Assembly: GCA_944472135.2 (NCBI GenBank)
Contig: OX235264.1
Span: 87,244,319-87,308,318 of the forward strand
Origin: Trichobilharzia regenti
Taxonomy: Eukaryota; Platyhelminthes; Trematoda; Strigeidida; Schistosomatidae
Direction of reading: 5' to 3'
DNA: 64,000 nt
Under the pieces are notes generated by a model. The model did not search any database. It was not told where the DNA came from and saw only the letters and a program-made list of their open reading frames with translations. A program made the position numbers and the translations under genes. Positions 12,073 to 24,154 of the stretch are shown here, piece after piece; positions within the stretch are counted from its first letter, which is position 1; each line of letters opens with the position of its first letter.

Positions 12073-12185
12073 AGTGTAACAGAACTGCCTAGTAACTGCA
12101 GGTTTTACACAGAAAATATTTCTTCGTTGAAGAACTATTTTAAAATTCTCATTCACAACCACTTATTGTTTCTCTTGAATTTTAG

Positions 12186-12323
12186 GTGGTAGATCTTTTG
12201 AAGTCGTCGGGTGCAGTTAGTCATCCATTTTTGTCAGAGAGTATACGTTTCGCTATAAGTGATGATCCGTCCCTCGCAGAAGTTGGGGAGGCAGAAGAAC
12301 TTTATGCTGTCCCGGTCGTCACT
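12186..12323 (+). CDS. PAXIP1: PTIP exon 1 of those found: first part of BRCT1
   Basis: Encodes 46 residues starting VVDLLKSSGAVSHPFLSES and containing EVGEAEELYAVPVVT, which lines up with human VIQLLKAGKAKEVS and EVGEAREVFDLPVV. The acceptor is TTTTAG at 12180-12185. Because the human domain has another 27 residues upstream, an earlier exon must exist. The exon ends at ACT|GTAATA; reading through gives a stop in the second intron, as the 37-nt intron shifts frame. Confidence 0.92.
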
Positions 12324-12360
12324 GTAATACCGTATTCTAATTTTTCATTATTTAATTTAG
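12324..12360 (+). other. PAXIP1: PTIP micro-intron, 37 nt
   Basis: GTAATA...TTTAG. Removing it restores the BRCT1 core (VVT joined to SRWVKLS), including the conserved Trp. Its length is not a multiple of three. Schistosome genes are known for very short introns near the 5' end. Confidence 0.88.
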
Positions 12361-12404
12361 AGTCGTTGGGTAAAACTATCCGCCGAGGCTCAAAAGTTTT
12401 TACC
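12361..12404 (+). CDS. PAXIP1: PTIP exon 2 (44 nt): BRCT1 Trp helix
   Basis: Encodes SRWVKLSAEAQKFL plus two bases. It aligns with human PSWVILSVQCGTLL, so the BRCT signature Trp is here. It is visible only when the 37-nt intron upstream is spliced out. Confidence 0.9.
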
Positions 12405-12445
12405 GTAAGATTCAGTAAATTGTTTTACTAAATGAAAAATTGTAG
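12405..12445 (+). other. PAXIP1: PTIP micro-intron, 41 nt
   Basis: GTAAGA...TTGTAG. It joins the phase-2 end of exon 2 to exon 3, giving LPFRPFHPDF. Confidence 0.88.
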
Positions 12446-12509
12446 ATTTCGTCCTTTCCATCCAGACTTTAAACAGATATTCAAAGGGACGAAAATTACA
12501 TGTAGTGGA
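12446..12509 (+). CDS. PAXIP1: PTIP exon 3 (64 nt): BRCT1-BRCT2 junction
   Basis: Encodes FRPFHPDFKQIFKGTKITCSG, which aligns with human [21 protein letters not shown]. It ends at the donor GTACGT, phase 0. Confidence 0.9.
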
Positions 12510-12560
12510 GTACGTCATAATTTTTTGTCATGGTTTTACTCTAACTTTCACTTATTCTAG
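12510..12560 (+). other. PAXIP1: PTIP short intron, 51 nt
   Basis: GTACGT...TTCTAG, between exons 3 and 4, phase 0. Confidence 0.88.
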
Positions 12561-12674
12561 TTGGGTACAGCCGATCGACTTGCAATATGGGCCCATGTAG
12601 TTATACATGGAGGCGAAATGTCTCATTATTTGGATAATTCTGTCACTCATGTAGTTGTTGCCAAGGCAACTGGG
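12561..12674 (+). CDS. PAXIP1: PTIP exon 4: BRCT2 N-terminal half
   Basis: 38 codons, LGTADRLAIWAHVVIHGGEM onward, matching human SEDRSALWALVTFYGGD. The GG turn and the THVVV strand of a BRCT fold are clear. The donor is GTAAGT. Confidence 0.93.
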
Positions 12675-14769
12675 GTAAGTTGCTTATTCATCTCATTTTC
12701 ATTTTTACCTATTTCACCAACGAAACAATAATTAGGTAGATTAAAGAGTGCTTACATTTCTTCAGCTCATTGCTTCAAAAGATAATTAGAGTAACTACTA
12801 TACTTTCAAGAGGGATTGTTTGTTTGTCGTTTACTAACATTGTGTTTTGACCATAAATTCTGATTGTAGTAGTGAGATATGTTGTTTCGAATGGTATACA
12901 GAACATTATTTCCCTTACCATTACGCGTATTCATTCTTAATAAGTGTCAGTGAAGACAAAACTCGAGTTCCTGATGTTCGTACAATCAAATTAGCAGCAA
13001 TGACAAGTTGATAACCTGATACATTGGTATCCATATTAAAGATCAGCGGTAATTTATTGTTTGTAAAATAGTGGTCAGTTCACTGAAAAGTTCGGGATCT
13101 ATGCCTACTGCCAAATCTCAAAATTCACTTTGTTTTTTTCTAACGATTTGTAATACACGCTTCAGTTAAAGGCGTCATCTTTAAAGTAGTCCAGAATAAT
13201 TTAATTTTGCATTTTAATCTACACACCACTTGTTATTATTAGGCAATCATTTCTATAATGTTGAAAAATGCAAGGTATTTGGCTTTACTTATTTTTATTC
13301 AAAAATATATTAGTGGGTGCTGATATTTAACCGTCGGTTACACATAGGTATCAAAGATTCTCGATGGTAGATATTAAATAAACAGCTTTATGAGATAAAA
13401 ATGAGAGGGAACATCACAAACACCTTTAGTACATTATGGGATGGAAGAGATGGCCACACAAAGAGGATCATGTGTGATTTTGTTTGACTGTTTTACCTTC
13501 ACCTATTAGGTTACGGGCTTACGCCTTACTTCACTTGTTGGTTTTGGGGTAGCCGTGTGATACCATGAGCCATTAAACAAGGTTAACTTATCACCATCCA
13601 TCTGATTCGTCACTGGGTAGCATTACTTTTACTTGGACTGAAATTAGTTCAGAAAAGTTTGACTCTATAAGGAATTTAAAAAACCAACACCAACAGCAAC
13701 AACAAAAACAACAGACAACAATCAGCATAAATGGGAGGAATCTGAAAGAAACAACCTCATAAACCTACCTAGGAAGCATCGTTTCAACTACAGGCCGACG
13801 GAACTGATGAGGATACAAGGCAGCGAGGATCGGGAAAGCAAGGTAAGCTTTCATTACGCTCAAGTCTCTGTGGTGGTCAACAGCACTCACCATCAAAAAT
13901 AAGATCCCGATTTTCATATACAATGTAAGGTCAATGCTACTATACGGACCAGAGACTTGGCGAGTCATAAAGAGCATCTCAAACAAACTTCAGACCTTCA
14001 TCAACAGTTGTCTTCGCTCAATACTCAAGAGCAGATGGCCGGTTAGAAAAGATCAGCAACAGGATCTCTGGCAATGAGCGAACCAACACAGAAGGAACCG
14101 ATTGTGAAACAAATAAGTAGGAAGAAATGGAGATGGATTGGCCATACACTGAGGAACACGCCATCAAGTGACATCACTAGAGAAGCCGTCGCTCGAGTGG
14201 AACCCGAAAGGGAAGCGGCGAATTAGTTGGTCGTCCCACGGTGGGGTGACTTGGAGGAGGTCATGTGAAGAGGAGATGAAAGCATGTGGGCAGACTTGGA
14301 GCGGGGTGAAAAAGTTGGCAGAAAACAGAAGGCGATGGAGGTGCGCAGCTGAAGCCCTATGTTCCTCTAGGAATTAAAGGATATAATAAATAATAATAAT
14401 AATAATGGAAAATAGTGATTATAAAGAGGTTCTCAAAGCTGCAAGTTAAGCAGAGAGTTAAGTAAGAGTTGGTTTCACGGTACTCAGTTTCATGTTAGGT
14501 TATCAGTTACTAGTTTTCGGTTTTTGCAAAATTTCAACTGGATGACGTGTAATTCACTTTGTAGTTTACGGCTGTGTTCGGCTTAGTTTTCTTAAAACCC
14601 AGGCTGGGTTTTGGTTGGGACCATAGTGATTGATTAAGCACAACATTGATAAGTTACAGTCTTTTACTGCTTAATAAATGTCTTCTCTATTCAAATTCTA
14701 TTCTATTTTTTCTGTGCTGCTTAATTTTTTTCCTTTTTCTCTTAACTGTTTTAAAAATAACATGTGTAG
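12675..14769 (+). other. PAXIP1: PTIP intron 4
   Basis: 2.1 kb. Holds a LINE B fragment at 13680-14405. The first kilobase (12675-13680) shows no recognisable element or gene. Confidence 0.8.
13680..14405 (+). mobile_element. LINE B, 3' portion
   Basis: Plus-strand remnants give ISINGRNLKETT, a YLGSIVSTTG block, then EWNPKGKRR, RSCEEEMKACGQTWS and the family's end CAAEALCSSRN followed by a stop at about 14377. The 3' tail GAAGCCCTATGTTCC then runs into an (AAT)n tail. Frameshifts upstream make it inactive. Likely RTE-clade (SR2-like), by recognition only. Confidence 0.75.
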
Positions 14770-15408
14770 AACTTCTATGATTATGTGACTACGATGTTGA
14801 CAAATGATAGTACGGATAGTGAAAGTAACACAAAGCCTGTCCTAGTCACACCTGATTGGATTGTTGATTGTTTAGCACAGAATAGTTTACTGGCGTGTGA
14901 ATCATATCATCCTAATTTACTAGTTCGTAGAACACCACCACCATCACAATTACCATCACCATCATCTTCTAAACAGATGTCTGTAAAACAGCAGCAACAA
15001 TTGAATGAACCTAAAGAATCTGATATGCATAAAAATAGTAATAATGATATCTCACTAAATAGTTTAATAAAGCAAGAATCAAATTTAATTATCAACTCTA
15101 CACTGTCTGGTGGTGATTTAATGATGAATAATAACCACAGTTATGTTACAGTCGATTCAACATCTTCAACTGTTAATCCCAATATAAACACAAACACAAT
15201 TACTACGAATACTGCAATTAGTAATATATTGAATTGCACAAATAATGTACAACAACAACAATCATCACAAATCATCACAAGTAAACAAAATTTGGTTCAG
15301 AATAATCAAATTATGCATACACTACAGTCATCATCACAACAGCTGTCATCAGTATTATCAGGTGGAACAAATGTGCAAGCGGCAACTGGTTTAAGTGTTC
15401 AGCAAATT
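14770..15408 (+). CDS. PAXIP1: PTIP exon 5: BRCT2 C-terminal half and start of Q-rich linker
   Basis: 213 codons. It begins NFYDYVTTML and reaches VLVTPDWIVDCLAQ (Trp at conceptual residue 150), equal to human KIVTPDWVLDCVSE. ESYHPNLLVRR then ends BRCT2. A 15-residue Ser/Asp/Thr insert sits before the last strand compared with human. The rest is S/N/Q/T-rich low-complexity. The acceptor is GTGTAG and the donor GTGAGT at 15409. Confidence 0.93.
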
Positions 15409-15838
15409 GTGAGTTATAGTCACTATTAGTTTTTATCACTTTTTATTAATAATCCTGATAAGTTTTATGATGCATCTGTTAGATTATCTTGCTGTAACTA
15501 TAATTGTCTTTATTGTTTCTTCGTCTCTATGATACTTATGTTACTTGAGAATGAAGGAGTTGATTAACAGTCTATTTATTACCAATTGGTTAGTAATTCA
15601 AATACACTAAGCTTGTTTTAGTCGTAGCAACTGAAGCCACATTGTTAATTCTGACAGTGTACCAGTGAATTCTATCAGTCAGTTATTTAAAATATCCTAA
15701 ATTATTCTCCTATTTTTTTTTGTTTAGTTTTGTATTTCACTTCATTGTGTTCCGGATTTAGGTGAGAAGTTGAAAATACCCAATTCGATTTTCTCATTTG
15801 GAGGAGTTAATTTTTTCCAAATACTTTATATTTATTAG

Positions 15839-16105
15839 AATATGAGAGCTGTGGAGCAAAAGGCCAAATATGATGGTGTGACACCAAGTAGGCCTGGTCG
15901 TGGAGGGCATTCACGTGGTGGTGGCTCTGGTCGTGGTTCATCTAAGAAAGCCACCCAAGATCAATCTCGAAGTGGTAATCAACAGCAGCAACAACAACAA
16001 CGTTTCTCAATATCGTCGCCTTTAGCGAATCGTAATCCAGTTGCTCAGAATATAGCTGCACCTCAGAGATTCCCAGTGAGTGGTGCTCAAGGTAGTGTTA
16101 ATCAG
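15839..16105 (+). CDS. PAXIP1: PTIP exon 6: RGG-like and poly-Q segment
   Basis: 89 codons. It starts NMRAVEQKAKYDGV, then PGRGGHSRGGGSGRG, an arginine-glycine stretch of the kind that binds RNA or is methylated in other proteins (inference), then a run of Q. The acceptor is TTATTAG and the donor GTAAGA, phase 0 at both ends, so skipping would keep the frame. Confidence 0.82.
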
Positions 16106-18290
16106 GTAAGATGAAAATGTTAGCATTATTCATAACATATTAGGATGCTTTAGAAAAAAAATTCTACTCACTGTTTGGTTACTTACTTTTCGTTAACATA
16201 ATTCCCTTACACCTATTTTTAGTTGTTGGGGTGTAGATTAAGGTAGAATGTATTACAAAAAAACTGTCATTCAACAAGGCATACTTCGTAACATTATAAA
16301 CAATAGTCAAAAAGGTAGAGACATTAAGATTAACGAAAGTAGTATGCACTGAGGTACAATAAATATGCATAAACTAATACCATATTCAAGCTTTGGTGTA
16401 AGTTGAAAAGAAAATGCTTATAAATCATAGCCACATAGGACTGTCCTAAAATCTTCAACCGATTATTTCTGCTATATCAAAGGCCAATATGAGGAGTCGT
16501 AAAAATGGTGTACACCACTTAGTCCAGCATCTAATAACTAGGTGGATTACAGTTGTACCTTGTTCTGGATTTTCTCAGCCTCTTTTTCAGCTCATTATTG
16601 ATGCAGCCTATCTAACGTCCTCAAGTTAACCGTATCTTGTTATATCAAGTATATCTTTCCTCATTTGTCTAACCATCTTTATCTAGAACACTACGTTTAA
16701 CTTTAAAAATTCTAGTTCCGTGACCTTATAACACCCAAGCAATGTTTTAAACGTCTTAATCAGTTGTATCCAGTAGTTATTGATCACCTGAATGCAGTTA
16801 TGATTTAAAAAGTGTATTTACTGTAGGGTTTTGCTTACGCTTATTTGTTCATAAGATATAAACTTAGAGGCTTTCTACTTTTTGAGACTTCATTAAAGCG
16901 TATGTTTATTGTACTTGTTTATTTACTTGCTACTATAGACGGGTTAAATGTAGACACTCTTCATTGTTAAAATAAGGATAACGTTGATTGCATTTCATCC
17001 CTTGATTTGGAAATATTAATTGTACAAACTTCTTTACCGTTGGATGCAGTATCATTCTCACTAGCTGTATAACTTTCTATCTAAATAGTCTGGTTGTTTG
17101 TTTTTCTGATGTTGCGTGTGACTGGTTGTTTCTTTCTGCACTCATCTTCACTGTTTATATGTGTATATTCACTGGCTGGAGTTCTGACTTTATTATTTTC
17201 TCCTGTCATTCTTATTTTCTGACACACTGGATAGTGTAGTGTTAAAGTACGTACTGATTACTGACTTACCTGAGTGCCAAGCTTTCGAAAATCTTAGTTT
17301 CCTCTGTCAGAAATTCGCACATTATATCAATTTAATTAGCATCCATGATTGTGCAGTGACATGTGCTTTTCTTTTGCTATCTCTCATTCCTTGGCTTCCA
17401 CTGTTGTCATCTCAGTCATGTCCTCAGTTTATGACAGAGTGATCCCATTGTTGGTTTATGTAGATAGCTTTATAGTTGATGAAGAATTTGTTAAATACCT
17501 TTCAATATGCTTAAATGAGTATTTATTCTATAAGAAATGGAAATTAAGTAAATTTTTTTTGTTTTCTCCGTGGAGTAGTGTACTGCAGCATGTTTTCGCT
17601 CGTTTAAATAATATTTGTGTGCAAATGGTGTAATCTACAGTTGATTTGTCGGTGTCGTAGCTGGCAACTTTCTGTTTGATTGATATCCAAAAGCGTGCTC
17701 CTAATGATATCTTAGTTTTCTTTCGTAGTTATAGTTGTTTATTGGTACCTCATAAGATATGCTAAGAAAACTCGTATGAGAATTAGTAAAGTCACATCCA
17801 TTTCTTGAACCTGTGTTTCTTTGGTTTATGCTCTTGACTTTTAATCCTTTGGTTGGGTGCTAGAATCCGGATCCACTGACCGAAATTTAATAATAGTCGT
17901 AATGCTAAATAAGCGTAATTCATTGTCCTATGTATTTATATATTGCATGGTTTTAACAACATAGAACTTTGACTTCATTTACTTATCTTGCTGCTTTTAT
18001 GAAACAAAGTTCCTAAATGTACTTACAGTATTGATCATAACTACTTAGTATCCACGTTTTCTCAGTTCTCATTTTTGTCTTTCTTAACTGAAGTGGTTTT
18101 TATTGAGAAAAAAGCTTTCAGTTACACTCTAGTCAATATTTTCAATTTGATTTGACGTCGGTGTTGTCTTCTTAGTAGTAGCTGGATAGCAGTGCACTGA
18201 GGAGTCATATAGTTTGCGTGTGTTAACGTTTTTCTTTCTGTTTTTTTTCCAGTATGATTTATGCTTATTTAATTTCTGTTTACATTGTAG
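16106..18290 (+). other. PAXIP1: PTIP intron 6
   Basis: 2.2 kb without a recognisable element. Two overlapping short open frames at 17239-17633 are hydrophobic and look like chance. Confidence 0.7.
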
Positions 18291-18366
18291 CGTTTTCCAT
18301 CTGGTTTACCAATCTACACTGATCCTACTGTCCAACAAGGAATGGTGCAACAAATTACAGGCTCTG
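18291..18366 (+). CDS. PAXIP1: PTIP exon 7 (76 nt)
   Basis: Encodes RFPSGLPIYTDPTVQQGMVQ and a few more residues. The acceptor is TTGTAG and the donor GTATGT. Phase 0 in and phase 1 out fit exons 6 and 8. It belongs to the linker and has no domain. Confidence 0.78.
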
Positions 18367-18989
18367 GTATGTGTAAACTGCTTTCGTCTTACCGGAAATA
18401 AAAGCTTTCATTAATTTTATTTTAACAATTTATAACTTCGAGAAATATCGAAGTTGATAAATAATGATTTTTTAAAATTTATTTACCACTTTCCTTTCAT
18501 TCTCAACCAACATTTACTATTACGGATATATTTGAGATATACTACAGTGTCAGTAAATGTTGGAAATCATTTCTGTTTAGGTTCAGCAATGACACACGTC
18601 CACATTTTAACCTAGAATGCGTAGACATGCTTACGAAGATGCTTAAACTAAGATTAACACAAATATTATGTCTTCCTTATCTTCTAATTGCCATCTAAAT
18701 AGGCTTTAACTATGATCAATTCATGTTAAGTGACTCAGTCAATGTAATTTTCGTGAAGCCAGAACTATCAAACACAGTTTCTGGCTGTATGGAGTACTCA
18801 ATAATTATTAATGTGCTTTTCTTAATAAGGTTCATTATGTTTTTATTTTACGCCTTTCATAAATGATTTTAATTACAATTTGGCGTAACTTAGTTAAAGA
18901 TTTTCCTGTTTCTCTATCTGGTGGTCCATGAGTAATGAGTAACCGTCATTCAGTTCACTTGTGTCCTCTAAAAGGAATTGCTAACACGG

Positions 18990-19033
<44 letters not shown>

Positions 19034-19874
19034 TTCATTGAACTGGTAAGTGCCCTGATCCACACATTAAGTTGGGGCTCATAGTCTTGTACGAGTACAG
19101 AACACACAATGAGTTGCCTAATAATGGTTGACAAAAGACCACGAGACGGGACGTTCTTCATTGATGCTTCCTATTGACCCTAGGATTTCGACTTTCGGCC
19201 AAAAATAGTTCCTGATCTGAATTGTGCTCCACCTAATCAATATTTGAGCGACCGGTCAATAAAATGGACTCCCACAAAATAAGTACAGTTCAAAGCCTGC
19301 TGCTTAGAAGATCTATATCAGGTAAAAGAGTCCATTCAATTAGAGGAAATGCAGTAGATATAAAAGGTAGTGTTTTTATTTATACTTATTGCGATAAATC
19401 ACACTCATAATGGAATGGATGTAGCAGAAGCATTGTTTAAAAAATTAAACTGTAGTGGTTAGTGAAGCGAATTTTTAGTGTCTTTACTCCTTAATTTAAG
19501 CTGAGTACTTACTCCTACCAACCACAGCTTGTTACTTGTATATAGGTTTATACAATATATCCTTAATTTTATGTATTGAAATAGCTATCTGTTCAAGTTT
19601 ACTAGATAGAACTCAGCTACCAGAAATAGATTTTATGTATAGAAGGCTGATAATTCTGTCCACTCACTCAGAATAAATTATTAAAGCTGAGCAACATTTG
19701 AATCCACTAGTTGATAGTTAAATATTAAAGTCGATGAGCCACATCTGCACCCTTTTTTTATAAACGTTTTACTATGTATGGTAAGGCATTTTTATTCCCA
19801 TTAAAATGACAATTTTCTGCGGTCATGTTTACTTCTTGTATTTGTATTCAATAGTTCATTTTTTTGCATTGCAG
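18367..19874 (+). other. PAXIP1: PTIP intron 7
   Basis: 1.5 kb. Contains an (AT)n microsatellite at 18991-19031. No retroelement recognised. Confidence 0.7.
18991..19031. repeat. (AT)n microsatellite
   Basis: About 20 uninterrupted TA dinucleotides. Confidence 0.95.
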
Positions 19875-20203
19875 ATATCATCGGAAATTCTAATTCATCA
19901 GGATCCAATTATTCAGGATGTAGTATGCCAGGAAACCACACGAATGTAATACTAAGCAATAGTTTTTTACCAATTTCTGCAAATAGTGCCATTAGCAGTG
20001 GTGCCTTATCGATAACAACACCAACCACCAATTTAATAAGTATTAGCAGTAATAGTACAAGCAGTACTGGACATCATGCGAAGACTAGTAAATCAAAGTC
20101 TAGCAAACATATGCAAGAACAAAATTTAAATGAAGAAGAAAAAGATGCTATTGTAATGCAAAATGTAAAAAACATTTTAAGCCTACAACATACATGGAAT
20201 CGA
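19875..20203 (+). CDS. PAXIP1: PTIP exon 8: Ser/Asn-rich linker with a short charged helix
   Basis: About 110 codons. It starts DIIGNSNSSGSNYSGCSMPG and ends with a charged stretch, LNEEEKDAIVMQNVKN then LSLQHTWNR, the most helix-like piece of the whole linker. Phases match exons 7 and 9. The acceptor is TTGCAG and the donor GTAAGT. Confidence 0.85.
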
Positions 20204-23200
20204 GTAAGTGTAATTGTAGTAATATTTGTTATTGATGTGTAGTCACTTCATACTACTAATAATAGGCCCAGTAATAAAATTGTATTTCACGTCGGTTATT
20301 ATATTTTTCAGAATATAAAACTAAGTATATTTATTGCCATTTCAGCTAGTCGTTAAAAATAAGACAAATAGTCGTTTTTCTTATTTATTTGAGTAGTATC
20401 TGTAGGAAAACCATTCACCTTTGTTATTATTATTGTTTCCTTTAGTTCCTAGAGAAACATAGGGCCTCAGCTGCACGTCTCCATTGCGTTCGGTTCTCTG
20501 CCAACGTTTTCACCTGGCTCCACGTCTTCCCACATGCTTTCATCTCCTCTTCACATGACCTCCTCCAAATCACCCTCCCCATTCGGGTTCCACTCGAGCG
20601 ACGGCTTGTCTAGTGATGTCACTTGATGGTTTCCTCAGCGTATGGCCAGTCCACCTCCATTTCTTCCTACTTATTTGTTGCAAAATCGGTTCCTGCTGTG
20701 TTGGTTCGCTCCCAGAGATCCTTGTTGATGACCTTTTCTGACCGGCCATCTGCTCTTGAGTAGTATTGAGCGACGACAGCCGCTGATGAAGGTCTGTAGT
20801 TTGAGGTGCTCTTCATGACTCGCCAAGTCTCTGATCGGTGTATAGTGGAATTGACTTCACATTGGATATGAAAATCGGGATCTTATTTTTGATGGTGAGT
20901 GCTGTTGACCACCACAGAGACTTGAACGTAATGAAAGCTTACCTTGCTTTCCCGATCCTCGCTGCCTTGGTATCTTCATCAGTTCCGTCGGCCTGTAGTT
21001 GAAACGATGCTTCCCAGGTAGGTAAATGAGGTTGTTTCTTTCAGGTTCCTCCCATTTATGCTGATTTCTGTTTGTTGTTGTTGGCCAGGAGTCTTCATCA
21101 CCTCTGTCTTCTCTGTGTTCACTTGAAGTTCTGTCGTTGATGCTGCTTCTTGCTTTTCACTTGCACATCTTCCAGTTTGTGTGAAGTCAAACAAACATCA
21201 TCAGCGAAACCCAGATCCTCCAAGTTTTTTGTGTGTCCATTTTATGCATGTCTCCTCGTTGCCCGGCCCACTGTCTGTCGCATTATCCAGTCTGCCACAA
21301 TCAGGAAAATCATTGTAGATAGAAGGCAGCTTGTCTTACTCCAACCTTCACTTCGAAGGATTCAGTGAGTTTCCCACTCTGGATTACTTGGAATGCAGCA
21401 TTGTCGAACAGCTGTTGGATGAGATGTATGATTGTCAGCAGCACCCTGTAGTGGCGAAGTAGTTTCCAAATCACCTCTCGATCGACGCTGTCGAAGGCCT
21501 TTTCGAAGTCGATGAAGTTGAAATAGAGAGGTGACTTCCATTCCAAGCTTTGTTTAATGATGATCCGTAGTGTGGCGGTTTGATTGATACATGACTTGTT
21601 TCTCCTAAATCTAGCCTGTTCGGTCGAAGTTCTTCATCCAGGGCTTGTTTGACTCGCTCCAGGATGATGCGGCTCAGTATTTTGCTTGGGATAGAGCATA
21701 ATGCTGCGCCAGTTATTGCATTGACCTAAATCTCCTTTCTTTGGCAGTTTGAATAAGTAGCCTTTCTTTCAATCCGCAGGTACCTTGCCTTCTTTCCCCA
21801 CCTTCTCCAGTAGTGGTGTCATCAAGTCCGCTGATGTCGATGAGTCCATTTTCAATGCCTTTACGGGGATTCCTTCTGGTCCTGCTGCTTTTTCAATTTT
21901 TAGTATCTTGATTGCCTTCACGACTTCTGTTCCCGTCAGGGGGTTGATGCTCACTGGCAGTTCTGCTTCCGCTGTCGGTATTATTGAGCGTGTTGTAGGT
22001 GGTGGTCGATTTAGATGTCTTTTGAAGTGTTCAGCCCAGTGCTTCCTTTACTCCACCTCTTTGGTGATTGATTTTTCATTGTCATCCTTCACTGCCTTAG
22101 TTTGTGTTAATCTCTTTCTCAACGGGAACTTAGTTGTTTGCTGGAGTGTTGCAAGGTCTCCTTTGCCTGCAGCTTGTTCTGCTTCACTTGACATGGTTTC
22201 ATAATATTTTCTTTTGTCTTCCCTGGCACTCTTCTTCACTCTTTTGTTCAGTGTATTGTAGCTTGAATTCAGCTCCTATTTTTGTTGCTCGTCGCTGCAC
22301 TGGATAATCTTTTGTTTCACTATCCTTCTCTCTTCTATTAGTTTCCAAGTGCCCACAGTGAGCCACTGTTTGTCCTGCCCTCTTCTTTCTGCGTAGAACT
22401 TCCATGCAGGTTTGACTCCACACTGTTTCCAAGTTGTACTAGTGCTTTTCGACGCTGACCTGTTCGCTAGTGTTGATTTGTGTTTCGGCTTTTTCCTTTA
22501 TGCTTTTAGTGAAGATTTCCTTTGTATCCTGATCCTCCAGTTTTTGAGTATTGAACTTGGCTTATGGTCTATCTGCTGCTCCTGTTTCTTTAAAAGCTTT
22601 TAATTTGATTTGGATTGTCCATGTATGAGATAGTGGTCTGAGCCTACGTCTGCTCCTCTTCTCGCTTTTTTGTCCAGTAAGGTGCGTCTCCACTTCCTTG
22701 AGATCGAGATGAAATCAATTTGGTTTTTGGTTCGCCCATCTGGTGACACCCATGTAGCCTTGTGGATATCCTTGTGTTTGTATACGCTGCCACCAATCAC
22801 TAGTTCGTTGAAGCTGCAGAAGTCGGCAAAGAGTTCTCAATTTTCATTTATCCCTCCGAGAGCTTCTCTACCCATGATGAGTTCTCTTCCTGTGTTGTCT
22901 GGTCTTAGTTTGGCGTTCATATCTCCCATTAGTATTTTAATGTCACCAACTGGAGTTTTGTTCATTCACCTTTGTTAACACTTCTTAATGAAAGGTCATG
23001 TAGAACTTCAAAATGTCTAATATACACTTAGGTGTGTGTTCCCCAATACTCCAATCAGCGAATACTAATAGGTACTTCAGATTGCAGTCAATCTCTAGTG
23101 GATTAAGAATATTAGTAATTCACTTAGAATAGTAAACGTGAATGGTATATTTTTTTAGCTCAGATATTGCTGTTATTTTTTGTTTATTGACGGTGTTGAA

Positions 23201-23460
23201 ATTCACGATAGATGTCTTCTTTTACTTGAATGTGCTTAAATTCTAGCTCAATAACAGTAGATTATAAAATTGCAGATAACATGAATGGTGTAGATAATTC
23301 ATCAGCTTCATCGTTTCTATCTCTTAAATGTTAGCAGATAAAAGGGATCACAACACCCTTAAACTCAATCGTTTGTTTATATCTAATGTCTTTCTTTTTT
23401 GTATTATAATTTTTGATTAAAAACTCATATTTTTAATAACACACTCCTTTATTATGACAG
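20204..23460 (+). other. PAXIP1: PTIP intron 8
   Basis: 3.3 kb, mostly a LINE B copy on the opposite strand. 22980-23460 shows nothing. Confidence 0.8.
20430..22975 (-). mobile_element. LINE B, 5'-truncated copy (part of endonuclease, RT, 3' end)
   Basis: On the minus strand, the 3' end lies at 20430-20470 (tail RC of GAGGCCCTATG). Upstream of that come FTYLGSIVSTTG, VKVGVRQ, FNFIDFEKAFDSVDREVIW, KAAGPEGIPVKALK, and a C-terminal endonuclease fragment with SPDGRTKNQIDFI and VGSDHYLI near 22640-22760. Several frameshifts, hence no intact protein. It is the longest LINE B copy in the window. Confidence 0.8.
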
Positions 23461-24154
23461 GAATCTTCTCATGGTCGGGGATCTTCTTCAGCAACTTCCT
23501 CTTCTGACAATCATTCTTCTAGTAACAATTCTGGACATGGTCAAAATGGACCAAATTCACTTTCTGGTCTACAAGGAGGTAATTCTTCTAGTTTAGGAAA
23601 TCTTATCACTTCTGGATATGGTGGGAGTTCATCTAATCTTGGTTCTTCTCAAACCTCTGGTAATCATCGTAAACCTAAATCACCAAAATCTCCTTGTCGT
23701 GCAGTAGGAAGTACTATGGGTCATAAGGTATCTCCTAAATCACCGAAAAATGCTAAAGTTACTGGAATTACTAAAACTTTACCAGCACCTCATCAACAGC
23801 ATATTCAACAGCAACAGCAGCAGCAACAACAGCAACCACAGCAACAACCGTCTATAGTAATGGCGGGTTGTGCTGGGTCAGCACTTCCTTCTGTCTTATT
23901 AACTGGTAGTCTTCAACAAATGCAGTATCGACCGGCTAGTAATAATTCCCTGCAAGGCACGCCATCACAACTTCAAAGATCAACTAGCATGCAGCATTAC
24001 TTAACTACAGCTACACTTGCATCTCATCAACCACAATCAGCACCAGGAACGCCAGCGTATATTGTGCAAAGACATCCATGTGGTCAACTTGTTGCAAGTG
24101 TATCTCAACAGTCTACACATGGGCAATTGCATACACAGTCTTTTCCTGTTCAAA
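23461..24154 (+). CDS. PAXIP1: PTIP exon 9: Ser/Gly-rich then poly-Q linker
   Basis: 231 codons. The first part is S/G/N-rich (ESSHGRGSSSATSSSD), then a KSPKSP-type basic stretch, then a run of Q encoded by mixed CAG and CAA, then a Q/T/P-rich tail. KPKSPKSPCR and KVSPKSPKNAK contain SP sites. The acceptor is ATGACAG and the exit is phase 1 at GTAGGT. Confidence 0.85.

Noticed and set aside
12186..12431. Single 81-codon ORF starting at 12186
   Set aside because: It is BRCT1 exon 1 reading through two short introns. After residue 46 it no longer matches PTIP, while the spliced version does.
17239..17633. Two overlapping short hydrophobic ORFs in intron 6
   Set aside because: No splice context, no similarity, and typical of chance frames in T-rich DNA.
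18955..19161. Minus-strand ORF with an Ile-Tyr run
   Set aside because: Produced by the (AT)n microsatellite.
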